Origin: Microvirga sp.
GTDB taxonomy: Bacteria > Pseudomonadota > Alphaproteobacteria > Rhizobiales > Beijerinckiaceae
Direction: 5' to 3'
Assembly: GCF_014699075.1 (NCBI RefSeq)
Contig: NZ_JACXAB010000013.1
Span: forward strand, 1 to 64,000
Length of the DNA stretch: 64,000 bases
In this document: in pieces, positions 16,035 through 24,863 of the stretch
How the letters are laid out: each line of letters begins with the position of its first letter
How positions within the stretch are numbered: position 1 is the stretch's first letter
Program-made: the position numbers and the translations under genes
The notes under the pieces: model-generated
What the model was told of the DNA's origin: nothing
The model's database searches: none
Seen by the model: the letters and a program-made list of their open reading frames with translations, nothing else

Positions 16035-17372
16035 TCACGCAAGACTGGCGAAGGTCTTTCTCGCCAGCCTCGGATAGAGAATGAACTGGCCCAGGCCTCT
16101 TGCGCTTAAGAAAACGAGCAGCGCAATCCAGAGAGCCGTGTTGCCGAGATTGCCGGCGGCGAGAAGGATGCCGGCATAAATCACGAACGCGATCACCATC
16201 AGGTCGCGCATGGAGCGGGTCCAGGTCGCGCCCGTGTAAATGCCGTCGAAGGCAAAGGCCGCGGCACCGAAGAACGGGGTCAGGGCTGCGAAAACAAGAT
16301 AGTCGCGTGCATAGGACCGCACGTCGGGATTGGTCGACACGAAGTCGATGAACGGCCCGCCGCTAATCAGGACGAGCGCCGAGACGGCAAGGCCGAAGCC
16401 GAGGCTCCATCCGAGGCTCAAGCGGATGGCGCGGCGGAAGCCGCGCTCGTCGCGGGCGCCGATGCTCTGGCCGCACAGGGTCTCGGCCGCAGTGGCGAAG
16501 CCATCGAGGAAATAGCCGCCGATCAGGAACATGTTGTAGAGCACCGCATTCGCCGCGAGCGTCACGTCTCCGGAGCGCGCGCCCATGGCGCTGAAGATCG
16601 AGAAGGCGAGGATCAGCGCCACGTTGCGGATCATGATGTCCCGGTTCATGGTGAGCGTCTGCAGCATGGCCGCCCGGTTCAGCACCTCCGCCCATGTGAC
16701 GGCCAGCGGGTTGGAGCCGAGGCGGCGCTGCACGAGAAGCCCAAGCCCTACGCCCAGCACCTCGGCCAGCGCCGTGCCGATGGCCGCACCCGCGATGCCG
16801 AGGTCGAGGCCCAGCACCAGCGCCATGGTCAGCACGATGTTGGCCACATTAATCGCCACCTGCAGCAGCAGGCCGAGATCCGTGCGGCCGCGGCCCAGCG
16901 TGGAGCCGAGGATCACATAATTCGCCAGGGTGAAGGGCGCCGCCCAGATGCGAATGAAGAAATAGGTAGAGAGCGCCTCCGTCACCGCTTCGCTCGCGCC
17001 CGCCATGGAGAAGGCCATGGCAGCAATCGGCCATTGCAGCAGGATGAGCAGGAGACCCGTGATCGCGGCCACCAGAAACGCACGGGCCAGCGTCACATCG
17101 ACCTCGTGCCGGTTGCCGGCGCCCGTCGCCTGCGCCGTGAGGCCGGCGGTTGCCATGCGCAGCGACCCGAAGCTCCAGAACACGAAGTCGAAGATGACGG
17201 CCCCGAGCGCCACCGCGCCGAGGAGATGCGCCTCGCCCAAGCGGCCGATCACCGTCGCGTCGACGAGCCCCAGCAGGGGCGTCGTCACATGCGACAGGGT
17301 CATCGGCAGCGCGAGCAACAGGATGCGGCGATGGGAAACGTCCAGCCGCTGCGTGGTCGGTGCGCCGTCCAT
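16035..17372 (-). CDS. MATE family efflux transporter (DinF-like)
   Basis: A 445-residue membrane protein with about 12 transmembrane helices and the MATE opening ILLLALPMTLSHVTTPLLGLVDATVIGRLG. The closest style is the DinF branch, which exports organic cations or bile-salt-like compounds by Na+ or H+ exchange. The start at 17372 (MDGAPTTQ) is preferred over 17417, which would overlap the upstream gene. It begins 8 nt after the DUF6460 stop, so the two share a transcript. It converges with pyrD, 9 bp away. Confidence 0.88.
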   Translation of the reverse strand: MDGAPTTQRLDVSHRRILLLALPMTLSHVTTPLLGLVDATVIGRLGEAHLLGAVALGAVIFDFVFWSFGSLRMATAGLTAQATGAGNRHEVDVTLARAFLVAAITGLLLILLQWPIAAMAFSMAGASEAVTEALSTYFFIRIWAAPFTLANYVILGSTLGRGRTDLGLLLQVAINVANIVLTMALVLGLDLGIAGAAIGTALAEVLGVGLGLLVQRRLGSNPLAVTWAEVLNRAAMLQTLTMNRDIMIRNVALILAFSIFSAMGARSGDVTLAANAVLYNMFLIGGYFLDGFATAAETLCGQSIGARDERGFRRAIRLSLGWSLGFGLAVSALVLISGGPFIDFVSTNPDVRSYARDYLVFAALTPFFGAAAFAFDGIYTGATWTRSMRDLMVIAFVIYAGILLAAGNLGNTALWIALLVFLSARGLGQFILYPRLARKTFASLA

Positions 17373-17380
17373 GATGGGCC

Positions 17381-17644
17381 TCAGCGCCGGCTGCCGAACA
17401 GGCGGGAGATGAGCCAAAGCGGGACCACGATGACGGCCCCGTAGAGGATCCAGAGCCCCACCTTCTGCACGGTCTCGAAGCTGAGATCCAGAACCGAGGC
17501 GATCCAGTCGAACAGCCCTTCGATCAACCCGAAGGGCGTGAGGTTCAGGAAGTACAGGAACGCGCCGACGAGGAGCGACAGGAAGATCAGCTTCACCAGC
17601 ACCGAGCCAGGGGAGCCGCCGAGAAAACGGTTCAGGTTGGACAT
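17381..17644 (-). CDS. Small membrane protein, DUF6460-like
   Basis: An 87-residue protein with two hydrophobic helices (about 18-40 and 58-80) and the opening MSNLNRFLGGSPGSVLVKL, the pattern of the DUF6460 family. Function unknown. The start at 17644 excludes a 26-residue upstream stretch that lacks family character. It precedes the MATE transporter by 8 nt and is divergent from the hydrolase at 17713. Confidence 0.7.
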   Translation of the reverse strand: MSNLNRFLGGSPGSVLVKLIFLSLLVGAFLYFLNLTPFGLIEGLFDWIASVLDLSFETVQKVGLWILYGAVIVVPLWLISRLFGSRR

Positions 17645-17712
17645 GCTTCTCATCTCGTCAGAAAGCGTAATGGACCTTGAGCTTTGCGTGTGCTTCATCG
17701 CAGGGGCCGGCG

Positions 17713-18681
17713 ATGAACGCAACCCAACCCGAGTTTCGCATGATCGACCCCGCCCTCTTCGATCCCTCCGCCGTCAGCGAGGAGATCCGCGCCCAGAATG
17801 CCGAGATCGTCGCCAAGCTCTCCGGGCTCGGCCGCTACTGGGAGGCGCCCCCCGCCCTGATCCGGGAGAACAGGCGCAAGGGCCTCGGAGCCTTCCCGCT
17901 CATGCCCCTGAGCAGCAGGGCGGCAGTCATCACCATCGACGGGCCGAGCGGGCCGCTTCCGCTGCGGATCATCGCTCCTGAGAACCCGCGAGGGGCCTAT
18001 CTCCACATCCATGGCGGCGGCTGGACCATCGGCACCGCCGACGAGCAGGATCCCTGGCTCGACCGGCTGGCGGAGCGATGCGGCCTTGCGGTGGTGTCGG
18101 TGGAGTACCGGCTTGCGCCCGAGCATCCGTTCCCGGCCGGTCCCGATGATTGCGAGGCGGCGGCCCTCTGGCTCGTCCGCGAGGCGGAAAGCCGCTTCGG
18201 CACCTCGCGCCTGTTCATCGGCGGCGAGTCGGCGGGTGCGCATCTCTCCGCCCTGACCCTGCTGCGCCTGCGCGACAAGCATGGGCTCAGCCCCTTCAGA
18301 GGCGCAAACCTCTTCGCCGGCTGCTACGACGTGAGCCTGACCCCGAGTGCCGCCAATTGGGGCGACGAGCCCCTCATCCTGAACACCCCCGGGGTCAAGC
18401 TTTTCGCCGACAATTTCTGCGGCCCGGATCTCGACCGGCGCAATCCGGCCGTCTCGCCGCTCTATGCCGACCTGACGGGCATGCCGCCTGCGCTCTTCTC
18501 GGTGGGAACGCGCGATCTGCTTCTCGACGACACGCTGTTCATGGCCTCCCGCTGGGTTCCCGCCGGCAACAAGGCGGAGTTCGCGGTCTGGCCGGGCGGC
18601 GCCCACGTGTTCATCCGCTTCGATAGCGCGCTTGCCGAGCAAGCCCTGTCGCGGATCGACTCGTTTATCGAGGGGTTGTAA
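17713..18681 (+). CDS. Alpha/beta hydrolase of the hormone-sensitive-lipase family
   Basis: A 322-residue esterase-like enzyme. It shows the oxyanion-hole motif HIHGGGW, the nucleophile elbow GGESAGA (Ser in GxSxG) and the C-terminal GGAHVF with the catalytic His; the acid is likely Asp in DLLLDDT. This is family IV (HSL) carboxylesterase architecture. Substrate unknown. The start at 17713 (MNATQPEF) replaces a frame 36 nt longer that runs upstream of a weak ribosome binding site. It overlaps the convergent membrane-protein gene by 17 bp. Confidence 0.85.
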   Translation: MNATQPEFRMIDPALFDPSAVSEEIRAQNAEIVAKLSGLGRYWEAPPALIRENRRKGLGAFPLMPLSSRAAVITIDGPSGPLPLRIIAPENPRGAYLHIHGGGWTIGTADEQDPWLDRLAERCGLAVVSVEYRLAPEHPFPAGPDDCEAAALWLVREAESRFGTSRLFIGGESAGAHLSALTLLRLRDKHGLSPFRGANLFAGCYDVSLTPSAANWGDEPLILNTPGVKLFADNFCGPDLDRRNPAVSPLYADLTGMPPALFSVGTRDLLLDDTLFMASRWVPAGNKAEFAVWPGGAHVFIRFDSALAEQALSRIDSFIEGL

Positions 18682-18964
18682 CGGAGACGTCGTTCAACAC
18701 GCTGGCTGCGAGGATCAGCAGGCAAGCGATTAAGGCAGCAAGCGCAACTACTCTTTGCTGATAAAGGCCTGCCATACGAGCCTCTTCCAACCATGATACC
18801 AAGTTGAAGATTCTCAATTGCCAATAAGGACTGTATGGCCAGGACAAGGAGTAGGGTCTGCCTTCCCGCCTGCAGACATCGCGAATGATGATGCTATCCA
18901 GTACGGCCTGCACCAGGGCCAAGGCTCCGCCTAGGGCAAACAGGAAGGCTGTCGTGGCGCTCAT
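18665..18964 (-). CDS. Small hypothetical membrane protein
   Basis: A 99-residue protein with two hydrophobic segments: residues about 5-25 (TAFLFALGGALALVQAVL) and about 72-92 (VVALAALIACLLILAASVL). A polar loop lies between them. No family is recognised. It converges on the hydrolase, overlapping its last 17 bp. Confidence 0.5.
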   Translation of the reverse strand: MSATTAFLFALGGALALVQAVLDSIIIRDVCRREGRPYSLSWPYSPYWQLRIFNLVSWLEEARMAGLYQQRVVALAALIACLLILAASVLNDVSVTTPR

Positions 18965-19009
18965 TCAGACGGTCCCTAGGGCAGCCTTATCCGTCATCCT
19001 GACCTGTAG

Positions 19010-19681
19010 CTAATCCGCTCCAGCCTGGGAGGGGCGCTGGGTCACGCCGATCTTGGAGGCGGCGATGACGGCTTGCGTGCGGCTGTCGACGCCGAGCTTG
19101 TCGAGGATGGCGGAAACGTGGGCCTTCACAGTGGCCTCGGAGACCCCGAGTTCGTAGGCGATCTGCTTGTTGAGCAGGCCCTCGGACAGCATGGTCAGCA
19201 CGCGCACCTGCTGCGGGGTCAGGGTGCCGAGGCGACGGACGAGATCGGCGGTTTCCGCGTCCTCGGTGGCCGAGAGGTCCACGTCCGGCGGGGTCCAGGT
19301 GTCGCCCGCGAGCACCGCCTGGATGGCGCCGCCGATGCTGTCGATGTCGATGGATTTCGGGATGAACCCGGAGGCGCCGAAATCCATGGCCCGGCGGATC
19401 ACGGTGGGCTCCTCCGTGGCGGACACGATCACCACCGGAAGCTCTGGATATTGCGCCCTGAGGGACATGAGGCCGGAAAAGCCCTGGACGCCCGGCATGG
19501 TCAGGTCGAGCAGGATCAGGTCGACGTCGCGTTCCTGGGAGAGGGTGGCGTTCAGGTCATCCATGCCGCTCGCTTCCATCACCCGGGCATGGGGCATGAT
19601 GGAGGCAACGGATTGCCGCAGCGCGCCGCGAAACAGCGGATGGTCGTCGGCAATGATGATCGTGGTGGACTGACTTTGCAC
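19010..19681 (-). CDS. LuxR/NarL-type response regulator (orphan)
   Basis: A 223-residue two-component regulator: receiver domain (about 7-125) with the acidic pocket DD (13-14), phospho-acceptor Asp in LILLDLTMPG (about 59), Ser/Thr in VIVSATEE and Lys in GFIPKS; then a LuxR-type helix-turn-helix (about 150-210, LTPQQVRVLTMLSEGLLNKQIAYELGVSEATVKAHV). It starts with GTG at 19681 behind GGGAG. No kinase gene is adjacent. The hybrid kinase at 44949 is one possible partner in this window, but that is speculation. Confidence 0.92.
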   Translation of the reverse strand: MQSQSTTIIIADDHPLFRGALRQSVASIMPHARVMEASGMDDLNATLSQERDVDLILLDLTMPGVQGFSGLMSLRAQYPELPVVIVSATEEPTVIRRAMDFGASGFIPKSIDIDSIGGAIQAVLAGDTWTPPDVDLSATEDAETADLVRRLGTLTPQQVRVLTMLSEGLLNKQIAYELGVSEATVKAHVSAILDKLGVDSRTQAVIAASKIGVTQRPSQAGAD

Positions 19682-19809
19682 GTGTGGCTACTCCCACGAG
19701 ACGCTTGCCCTGTGCCTTAGCCGCTTCCTTTGGGCAATGGCAAGGCAGCAAACGTTTTTCTGCGTTATTCTACGGGAAAGTCCGGCGGCGTCCCATCCAA
19801 TCATGTGGA

Positions 19810-20262
19810 TTACGCTCCGATCAGATGGACGATCAGGTCGCGGGTATGCGGCCGGTCCCGGTGCTCGGCCAGATAGACGCCCTGCCAGGTGCCCAGCACC
19901 ATCTGACCCTCCACCACGGGAATGCTCAGGGACACCTCGGAAAGCATGGTCCTGATATGGGCCGGCATGTCGTCCGGTCCCTCGATGGAGTGGACATAGC
20001 CGGCCTCCCGGGGCGCCAGCCGGTCGAGGGCGGTGAGCAGGTCCCGGCGCACATCGGGGTCGGCGTTCTCCTGGATGAGGAGGGAGGCCGAGGTGTGGCG
20101 GCAGAAGACGGTCAGGAGGCCGTTCAGAACCCCGGTGCCGAACACCCAGCGCGCCAGAGGGTCGGTGATCTCGGTAAAGCCCGGGCCTTCGGTCTCCACC
20201 ACGAGCCGGCCGCTCACCTGTTGGGTGACGCTTGCCTCGGAGAGGGTTTCCACGTTCAGCAT
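19810..20262 (-). CDS. yjbQ: YjbQ/UPF0047 family protein
   Basis: A 150-residue UPF0047 protein. The family motif CRHTSASLLIQENADPDVRRD, with conserved His, Ser and Asp, is present, as is DDMPAHIRTML and GTWQGVYLAEHR. Members have reported thiamin-phosphate-synthase-like activity, but the true role is unclear. The start at 20262 (MLNVETLS) is 2 nt after the ligase stop; the longer open frame to 20718 is a shadow of the ligase. It is the third gene of the exonuclease-ligase operon. Confidence 0.9.
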   Translation of the reverse strand: MLNVETLSEASVTQQVSGRLVVETEGPGFTEITDPLARWVFGTGVLNGLLTVFCRHTSASLLIQENADPDVRRDLLTALDRLAPREAGYVHSIEGPDDMPAHIRTMLSEVSLSIPVVEGQMVLGTWQGVYLAEHRDRPHTRDLIVHLIGA

Positions 20263-20264
20263 CG

Positions 20265-21983
20265 TCAGGCCTCCTGATCCTTCAACGGATGAACCTCCTG
20301 TTCGCCCCGCTCCAGGATTTTTTCGAGGGTCTCGATCCGGTCGGCCTCGGCTGCGGGCTTGTCCCAGCGGATGCGGTTGATGCGCGGAAACCGCATGGCG
20401 ACGCCCGATTTGTGCCGGGTCGAGCGCTGCAGCCCCTCGAAGGCCACCTCCAGCACGAGCCCCCGGTCCTTGCCGTATTCCACCTCGCGCACCGGGCCGA
20501 AGCGCTTGACCGTATGGTTGCGGACAAAGCGGTCGAGCTTCACCAGCTCCTCGTCGGTGAAGCCGTGATAGGCCTTGCCCACCGGCACCAGCTCCTCGCC
20601 CCCCGGACCGTCGCGCCAGACCCCGAAGGTGTAGTCGGAATAGAAGGACGAGCGCTTTCCGTGGCCGCGCTGGCCGTACATCATCACGGCGTCGACAAGG
20701 TACGGGTCGCGCTTCCACTTGTACCAGTAGCCCTTGGGGCGGCCGGGCAGATAGGGGCTGCTCGCCCGCTTCACCATGCAGCCCTCGATGGCATCCGCAT
20801 CGGGACCGGCCCCGACCGAGGCCGGATCCGCGCGGGCTGCGGCAAGGTCTTCCCAGGTCTCGAAGGGCACCATGGGCGAGAGGTCGATGCGCGGGTCATC
20901 GAGCCGGGCAACGAGGGCTTCCAGGCGCCGGCGCCTTTCGGCGAAGGGCAGGGCGCGCAGGTCCTCCTCGCCCTCGAACAGGATGTCGTAGACGCGCAGG
21001 TGAGCGGGAAACTCCGCGATGAGCTTCGGGGTCACGGCCTTCCGGTTCAGGCGCTGCTGGAGCACGTTGAAGGTCTGCACCCGGCCCTCACGCACGATCA
21101 GCAATTCGCCGTCGATGGCGCCCTCGAAATCGAGCGCCTCCACGAGATCGGGAAAGGCACGGGAGACGTCCTCGCCGGTGCGGGAGTAGATTCGCCGCAC
21201 CGGGCGCCCGTCGCTGCCGTGGCCTGAAGCCGCTTGGAGGCGGATGCCGTCCCATTTCCATTCGGCCATGAACTCGGACGCCTCGAGCTTCGCAAAGTTT
21301 TCGTCCTCCAGCGGATGCGAGAGCATGGAGGGGCGGAACGGCGCCGGGTTGCCGGATTCCGGTTTCTCGCCCCGGCCCTCGACCCAGGCGAAGAGATCCT
21401 CGTAAGGCGCCTCGAGCCCGTGCCAGACCAGCTCGACCTCGTCGGGCTCGATGCCCCCGAGCTGGGCGACGGCGGTTTTGGCCAGCCGCGCCGAGACGCC
21501 GACGCGCAGCTCCCGGGTGATCAGCTTGATCAGCGCCCAGCGCCCGGTCTCGTCCAGCGCATCCATCCACCCGGCGACCCGGGCCGGCAGATCGCTCTTG
21601 CTGGTGGTTGCCAGTGTCTCGATCACCTCGGTGAGGGTCGGCACGTGCGGCGGCGGGTTGTTGTGGCCGATGGTGGGGGTGCCGTCTACTTTCGCCGCTG
21701 CATCATGCCCCGGAGCGGGCCAGATCAGGGCCACGGTCTCCGCAAGATCGCCCACATAATGATAGGACATCCGGAACAGCTCCGGGTCAGTCCGCTCCTC
21801 CACGAGGCCGCGGATCAGGCCGGGCTTGGCTTCCTTGAACATCAGCGCGCCGGTCATGGCGGCGAGCGCATAGCCGCGATCGGGATCCGGCGTATGGCGG
21901 AAATAATCCGTGAGCAGCCGCAGCTTCGCGTTGCGGCGCGGCTCGTAGCCGAGGCGGTCGAGGAGGGCAGCGAAGCGGTTCAT
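20265..21983 (-). CDS. ligB: ATP-dependent DNA ligase of the ligase-associated repair cluster
   Basis: A 572-residue ATP-dependent DNA ligase. Motif I is KWDG (Lys243 is the AMP-accepting residue, in EWKWDGIRLQ). An N-terminal alpha-helical DNA-binding domain (about 1-200) precedes it and an OB domain follows (about 430-560). This branch of ligases is encoded with an Lhr-type helicase, an MBL-fold exonuclease and a PdeM phosphoesterase in many bacteria. Here the ligase overlaps the exonuclease stop by 4 nt (ATGA) and is followed 2 nt later by yjbQ. The gene symbol is used loosely. Confidence 0.93.
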   Translation of the reverse strand: MNRFAALLDRLGYEPRRNAKLRLLTDYFRHTPDPDRGYALAAMTGALMFKEAKPGLIRGLVEERTDPELFRMSYHYVGDLAETVALIWPAPGHDAAAKVDGTPTIGHNNPPPHVPTLTEVIETLATTSKSDLPARVAGWMDALDETGRWALIKLITRELRVGVSARLAKTAVAQLGGIEPDEVELVWHGLEAPYEDLFAWVEGRGEKPESGNPAPFRPSMLSHPLEDENFAKLEASEFMAEWKWDGIRLQAASGHGSDGRPVRRIYSRTGEDVSRAFPDLVEALDFEGAIDGELLIVREGRVQTFNVLQQRLNRKAVTPKLIAEFPAHLRVYDILFEGEEDLRALPFAERRRRLEALVARLDDPRIDLSPMVPFETWEDLAAARADPASVGAGPDADAIEGCMVKRASSPYLPGRPKGYWYKWKRDPYLVDAVMMYGQRGHGKRSSFYSDYTFGVWRDGPGGEELVPVGKAYHGFTDEELVKLDRFVRNHTVKRFGPVREVEYGKDRGLVLEVAFEGLQRSTRHKSGVAMRFPRINRIRWDKPAAEADRIETLEKILERGEQEVHPLKDQEA

Positions 21984-23164
21984 GCCGCGCCTCCTTGACC
22001 GCTCTCCTCATCCTCCCCTTGAGGGGGAGGATCGGCTTGTAAAGCCGAGGTGGGGTGATTGGCGCCGACACTCTTCGAGCTTGGCGCTTCCACCCCGCCC
22101 CGCTCGCCCTGCTCACGACCCTCCCCCTCAAGGGGAGGGTGGGCAGCCTCCTCCGCCTCGCCCTCGTCGCCGTAGCCCAGCATGTGCAGGGGGCGCGCTT
22201 TGATGCCGTGGGTGGTGCACCAATGGACCAGGGCATCCTCCTGCCCGTGGGTGACCCAGACCTCGCCGGCCCCGGTCTCCAGGATGGTGCGGCAGAGATC
22301 GTCCCAGTCGGAATGGTCGGAGATCACCAGCGGCAGCTCCACGCCCTTCTGCCGGGCCCGCCCCCGTACCCGCATCCAGCCCGAGGCGAAGCAGGTGACG
22401 GGATCGGGAAAGCGCCGGGACCAGATGTCCTGGATCGAGGAGGGCGGGCAGATCACGATGGCCCCAGCAAGCTTCGAGCGCTCGGCGGCCACGACCTTCG
22501 GGGTCTCGCCCAAGGGGATGCCTTCGGATTTGTAAAGCTCGGTCAGGCGCTCCATGGCGCCGTGGAGATGGATCGGTTGGTCGTAGCCCTCCTCGCGCAG
22601 GAGCGCCATGACCCGCTGCGCCTTGCCGAGCGCATAGGCCCCGACGATATGGGCGCGCTCGGGAAAGAGGGCGACGGAATCGAGGAGCTTGCGCACCTCC
22701 GCCCGCGTGTCCGGGTGGCGGAACACCGGCAGGCCGAAGGTCGCCTCGGTGATGAAGACGTCGCAGGGCACGACCTCGTAAGGAAGGCAGGTCGGGTCCT
22801 CGGCGCGCTTGTAGTCGCCGGACACGACGACCCGGGTGCCGCCGGCCTCGATGGTGATCTGCGCCGAGCCCAGCACATGGCCTGCCGGCGTAAACCGCAC
22901 GGTCACGTCGCCGACGCGGAGGCTCTCCCGCAAGGTTGCCTCCTGGGTCGCGTCGGCGAAGTCCTCGCCGTAGCGCACGCCCATGATCCGCAGGGTCTCT
23001 CGCGTTGCCATGACCGAGCGGTGGCCTGAGCGGGCATGGTCCGAGTGACCATGGGTGATCAGCGCCCGCTCCACGGGCCGGACCGGATCGATGTGAAAGT
23101 CGCCGAGAGGGCAGTAGAGCCCTTGCGGGGTCTGGGTGAGGATGTCGGTGGAACGCAGCGCCAT
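21980..23164 (-). CDS. Ligase-associated DNA exonuclease (MBL fold) with a repeat-derived tail
   Basis: A 394-residue metallo-beta-lactamase/beta-CASP-type nuclease. The metal motif HGHSDH (38-43) is intact, with further ligands in AGHVLGSAQ (around 112), the SGDYKR Asp and the C-terminal ISDHSDWDDL and WVTHGQED. This is the exonuclease of the Lhr/ligase/PdeM cluster. After residue ~341 the protein changes to a Pro/Glu/Gly-rich tail of 53 residues (HPPLEGEGREQGERGG onward) coded by a palindromic intergenic repeat at about 22005-22145. The natural C-terminus would be near GYGDEGEAEE. The tail overlaps the ligase start (ATGA). Confidence 0.9.
   Translation of the reverse strand: MALRSTDILTQTPQGLYCPLGDFHIDPVRPVERALITHGHSDHARSGHRSVMATRETLRIMGVRYGEDFADATQEATLRESLRVGDVTVRFTPAGHVLGSAQITIEAGGTRVVVSGDYKRAEDPTCLPYEVVPCDVFITEATFGLPVFRHPDTRAEVRKLLDSVALFPERAHIVGAYALGKAQRVMALLREEGYDQPIHLHGAMERLTELYKSEGIPLGETPKVVAAERSKLAGAIVICPPSSIQDIWSRRFPDPVTCFASGWMRVRGRARQKGVELPLVISDHSDWDDLCRTILETGAGEVWVTHGQEDALVHWCTTHGIKARPLHMLGYGDEGEAEEAAHPPLEGEGREQGERGGVEAPSSKSVGANHPTSALQADPPPQGEDEESGQGGAA
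22005..22145. repeat. Palindromic repeat (CCTCCCC/GGGGAGG family) inside the exonuclease 3' end
   Basis: CATCCTCCCC...GGGGGAGGAT near 22010-22032 forms a hairpin, and CCCTCCCCCTCAAGGGGAGGG (22119-22140 region) forms another. Between them lie GTGGGGTG and CACCCCGCCCC. It matches the layout of the repeats at 23531-23660 and 26704-26885. All of it is translated as the exonuclease tail. Confidence 0.7.
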
Positions 23165-23478
23165 GGGTGGGAATATAGGGTCCGGTTGGGGGATGCCAGA
23201 CTGGATAACGCCGAACCAGCGCCTTCGGGCCCGAGGCTGAGTGGCCTCAAGCCGTCAGGTCAATCGAGGGTGGCGCTCAGGGCAGCCCGGCTCGATGTGG
23301 TGTGGGATAAGTGAGAGCCAAGCTGCTCGTCACGCGCGGTTTGTTTCAGCGGACCTGGAGCAAAGCCAGGATCGGCCACCTGCGATCACAGGCTTGCGAG
23401 GCCTGCGGCAGGACCGCTCCTCGCCCCACTCTTGCGACGCCTCGCGAGCGCGCCCCTCATCGGACGAGGATGGGACAA

Positions 23479-23522
23479 GGTATAGCCGAGCTTAGGAGAG
23501 TTGTCAAGAACAAAATAGGAAC
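23479..23522 (-). promoter_or_regulatory. SOS-type promoter D for the exonuclease-ligase-yjbQ operon
   Basis: GAAC (23508-23511) and GAAC (23519-23522) are spaced by 7 nt. On the minus strand the box abuts TTGACA (23507-23502), followed by a 17-nt spacer and TATACC (23484-23479), a near-consensus promoter. Transcription would start near 23472 and give a leader of about 300 nt before the exonuclease start at 23164. I see no gene in that leader (23165-23470). Confidence 0.72.
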
Positions 23523-23530
23523 ATGCACCT

Positions 23531-23660
23531 TGCCCTCTCCCCTCTGCGGGAGAGGGTGACCCTCGCGTCAGCGAGGGTCGGGAGAGGGGCAGTGCTCAAC
23601 CGGACTTCCCCTCTCCCGGCTCACTGCGTTCGCCACCCTCCCCCGCACAGGGGGGAGGGA
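23531..23660. repeat. Palindromic repeat (CCTCTCCCC family), intergenic copy
   Basis: The segment holds a hairpin with arms CCCTCTCCC/GGGAGAGGG, a perfect 9-bp inverted repeat GACCCTCGC/GCGAGGGTC around 23557-23579, and a second CCCCTCTCC...GGGGGGAGGG pair. Layout is like the copies at 22005 and 26704. Confidence 0.7.
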
Positions 23661-23736
23661 TCGCGTTCCGCATAATGCACGCGATCCTGACTCGCCCTCG
23701 ACGTTCTGGATGACGGCAGTGGGATCACAAAGGGAT

Positions 23737-23829
23737 GTCATTCCCGGCGAGCGTAGTGAGGGAAGAGAATCCACTCGCACCCTCAGCGCCATGGATCCCC
23801 TTCCCGGCCTCACGGCCGCCGGGGATGAC
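23737..23829. repeat. Palindromic repeat (GTCATTCCCGGC family)
   Basis: GTCATTCCCGGC at the left end is mirrored by GCCGGGGATGAC at the right end. The centre holds GAATCCACTC and CAGCGCCATGGATCC. Related copies are at 25918-26005 and 29569-29668. The 745-bp gap 23165-23909 holds promoter D, this repeat and the one before it, and no gene I can support. Confidence 0.7.
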
Positions 23830-23909
23830 ACAGGCACGTAACGGCACGAGAGAGGCGTTAGGCGGAACACGTTGTTGACAGCCTCTCCGCTGTCCCGCAT
23901 CCACAAGCC

Positions 23910-24839
23910 ATGCCACCGACCTCGACCGTCCGATCCACCGGCGACTACCGCGCCGATCGCCGCTATGAATATGCCCGCGCGGCTTTCGATGAGCGCGATT
24001 TCGAGGCCGCGGCCGATCTGGCCCGGCAGGTGCTGGAGCTCGCGCCGGATTTCGCGCCCGCCCATGCCATGCTGGGGCGATCGCTCGCCGAACACGGCAT
24101 GCGGGCGGAGGCTGTGGACGCCCTGCGCCGGGCTCTCGCCCTGGAGCCTGCCGATGAGCTGGGCGTACGCCTCGACCTCGCCCGGCTCGGCGCGCTGTCG
24201 CCCGACGAGGCCATCACAGGCGGTTATGTGCGGGCGCTCTTCGACGATTATGCGCCGAAGTTCGACCAGCACCTCACCAAGAGCCTGTCCTATCGCGGAC
24301 CGGAGCTGATCGCCGACGCGCTTCGCCGTGCCTGCTCCAGGCAGACCCGGGAGTATCGCTTCGGCCTCTCTCTCGATCTCGGTTGCGGCACCGGGTTGAT
24401 GGCGCAGGCGCTTAAGGGGCTGTGCTCCTCCCTGGAGGGTGTCGATCTCTCCCCCGGCATGCTGGAGAAGGCGGAGAAGACGAAGCTCTACGACGCGCTG
24501 CACGAGGGCGAGCTCGTGTCGTTTCTCTCAGGCCGTGCCGGTGCGGAGGCCGACCTCGTGCTGGCGGCCGACGTGTTCGTCTACATGGCGGCGCTCGATG
24601 CCGCGTTCCGGGAGGCGCACCGGGTCTTGAAGCGCGAAGGGCTCTTCGCCTTTACCGTACAGGCCCATGAGGGAGAGGGCCTCATCCTCGGCGAGGATGC
24701 GCGCTACGCCCACAGTGAGAGCTACCTGCGGAAGCTCGCGGAGACGGTGGGTTTCACGATGGTGATCTTCGAGCGGGTCTCGACCCGGGAGGATCGCGGC
24801 GTGGCGGTTCCCGGGTTTTTGTGCGTGCTGCAGCGCTGA
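23910..24839 (+). CDS. TPR-containing SAM-dependent methyltransferase
   Basis: A 309-residue protein. The N-terminal ~100 residues are TPR-like helices (YEYARAAFDERDFEAAADLARQV, HAMLGRSLAEHG). A class I methyltransferase follows (about 145-300): motif I LDLGCGTGLMA, motif II EGVDLSPGMLEKA, VLAADVFVYM (motif IV-like) and a C-terminal FLCVLQ strand. Substrate is unknown; TPR-methyltransferase fusions of this type are common in Rhizobiales. It sits between the two halves of the split ligase/helicase repair cluster, with no sign that it belongs to it. ATG 23910 begins MPPTSTV. Confidence 0.85.
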   Translation: MPPTSTVRSTGDYRADRRYEYARAAFDERDFEAAADLARQVLELAPDFAPAHAMLGRSLAEHGMRAEAVDALRRALALEPADELGVRLDLARLGALSPDEAITGGYVRALFDDYAPKFDQHLTKSLSYRGPELIADALRRACSRQTREYRFGLSLDLGCGTGLMAQALKGLCSSLEGVDLSPGMLEKAEKTKLYDALHEGELVSFLSGRAGAEADLVLAADVFVYMAALDAAFREAHRVLKREGLFAFTVQAHEGEGLILGEDARYAHSESYLRKLAETVGFTMVIFERVSTREDRGVAVPGFLCVLQR

Positions 24840-24863
24840 CACTGCGGTTCCATCATCCTCAGT

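Noticed and set aside
20263-20718. A longer frame for the YjbQ gene that reaches into the ligase
   Set aside because: The extension is the ligase in another frame; the family start is at 20262.
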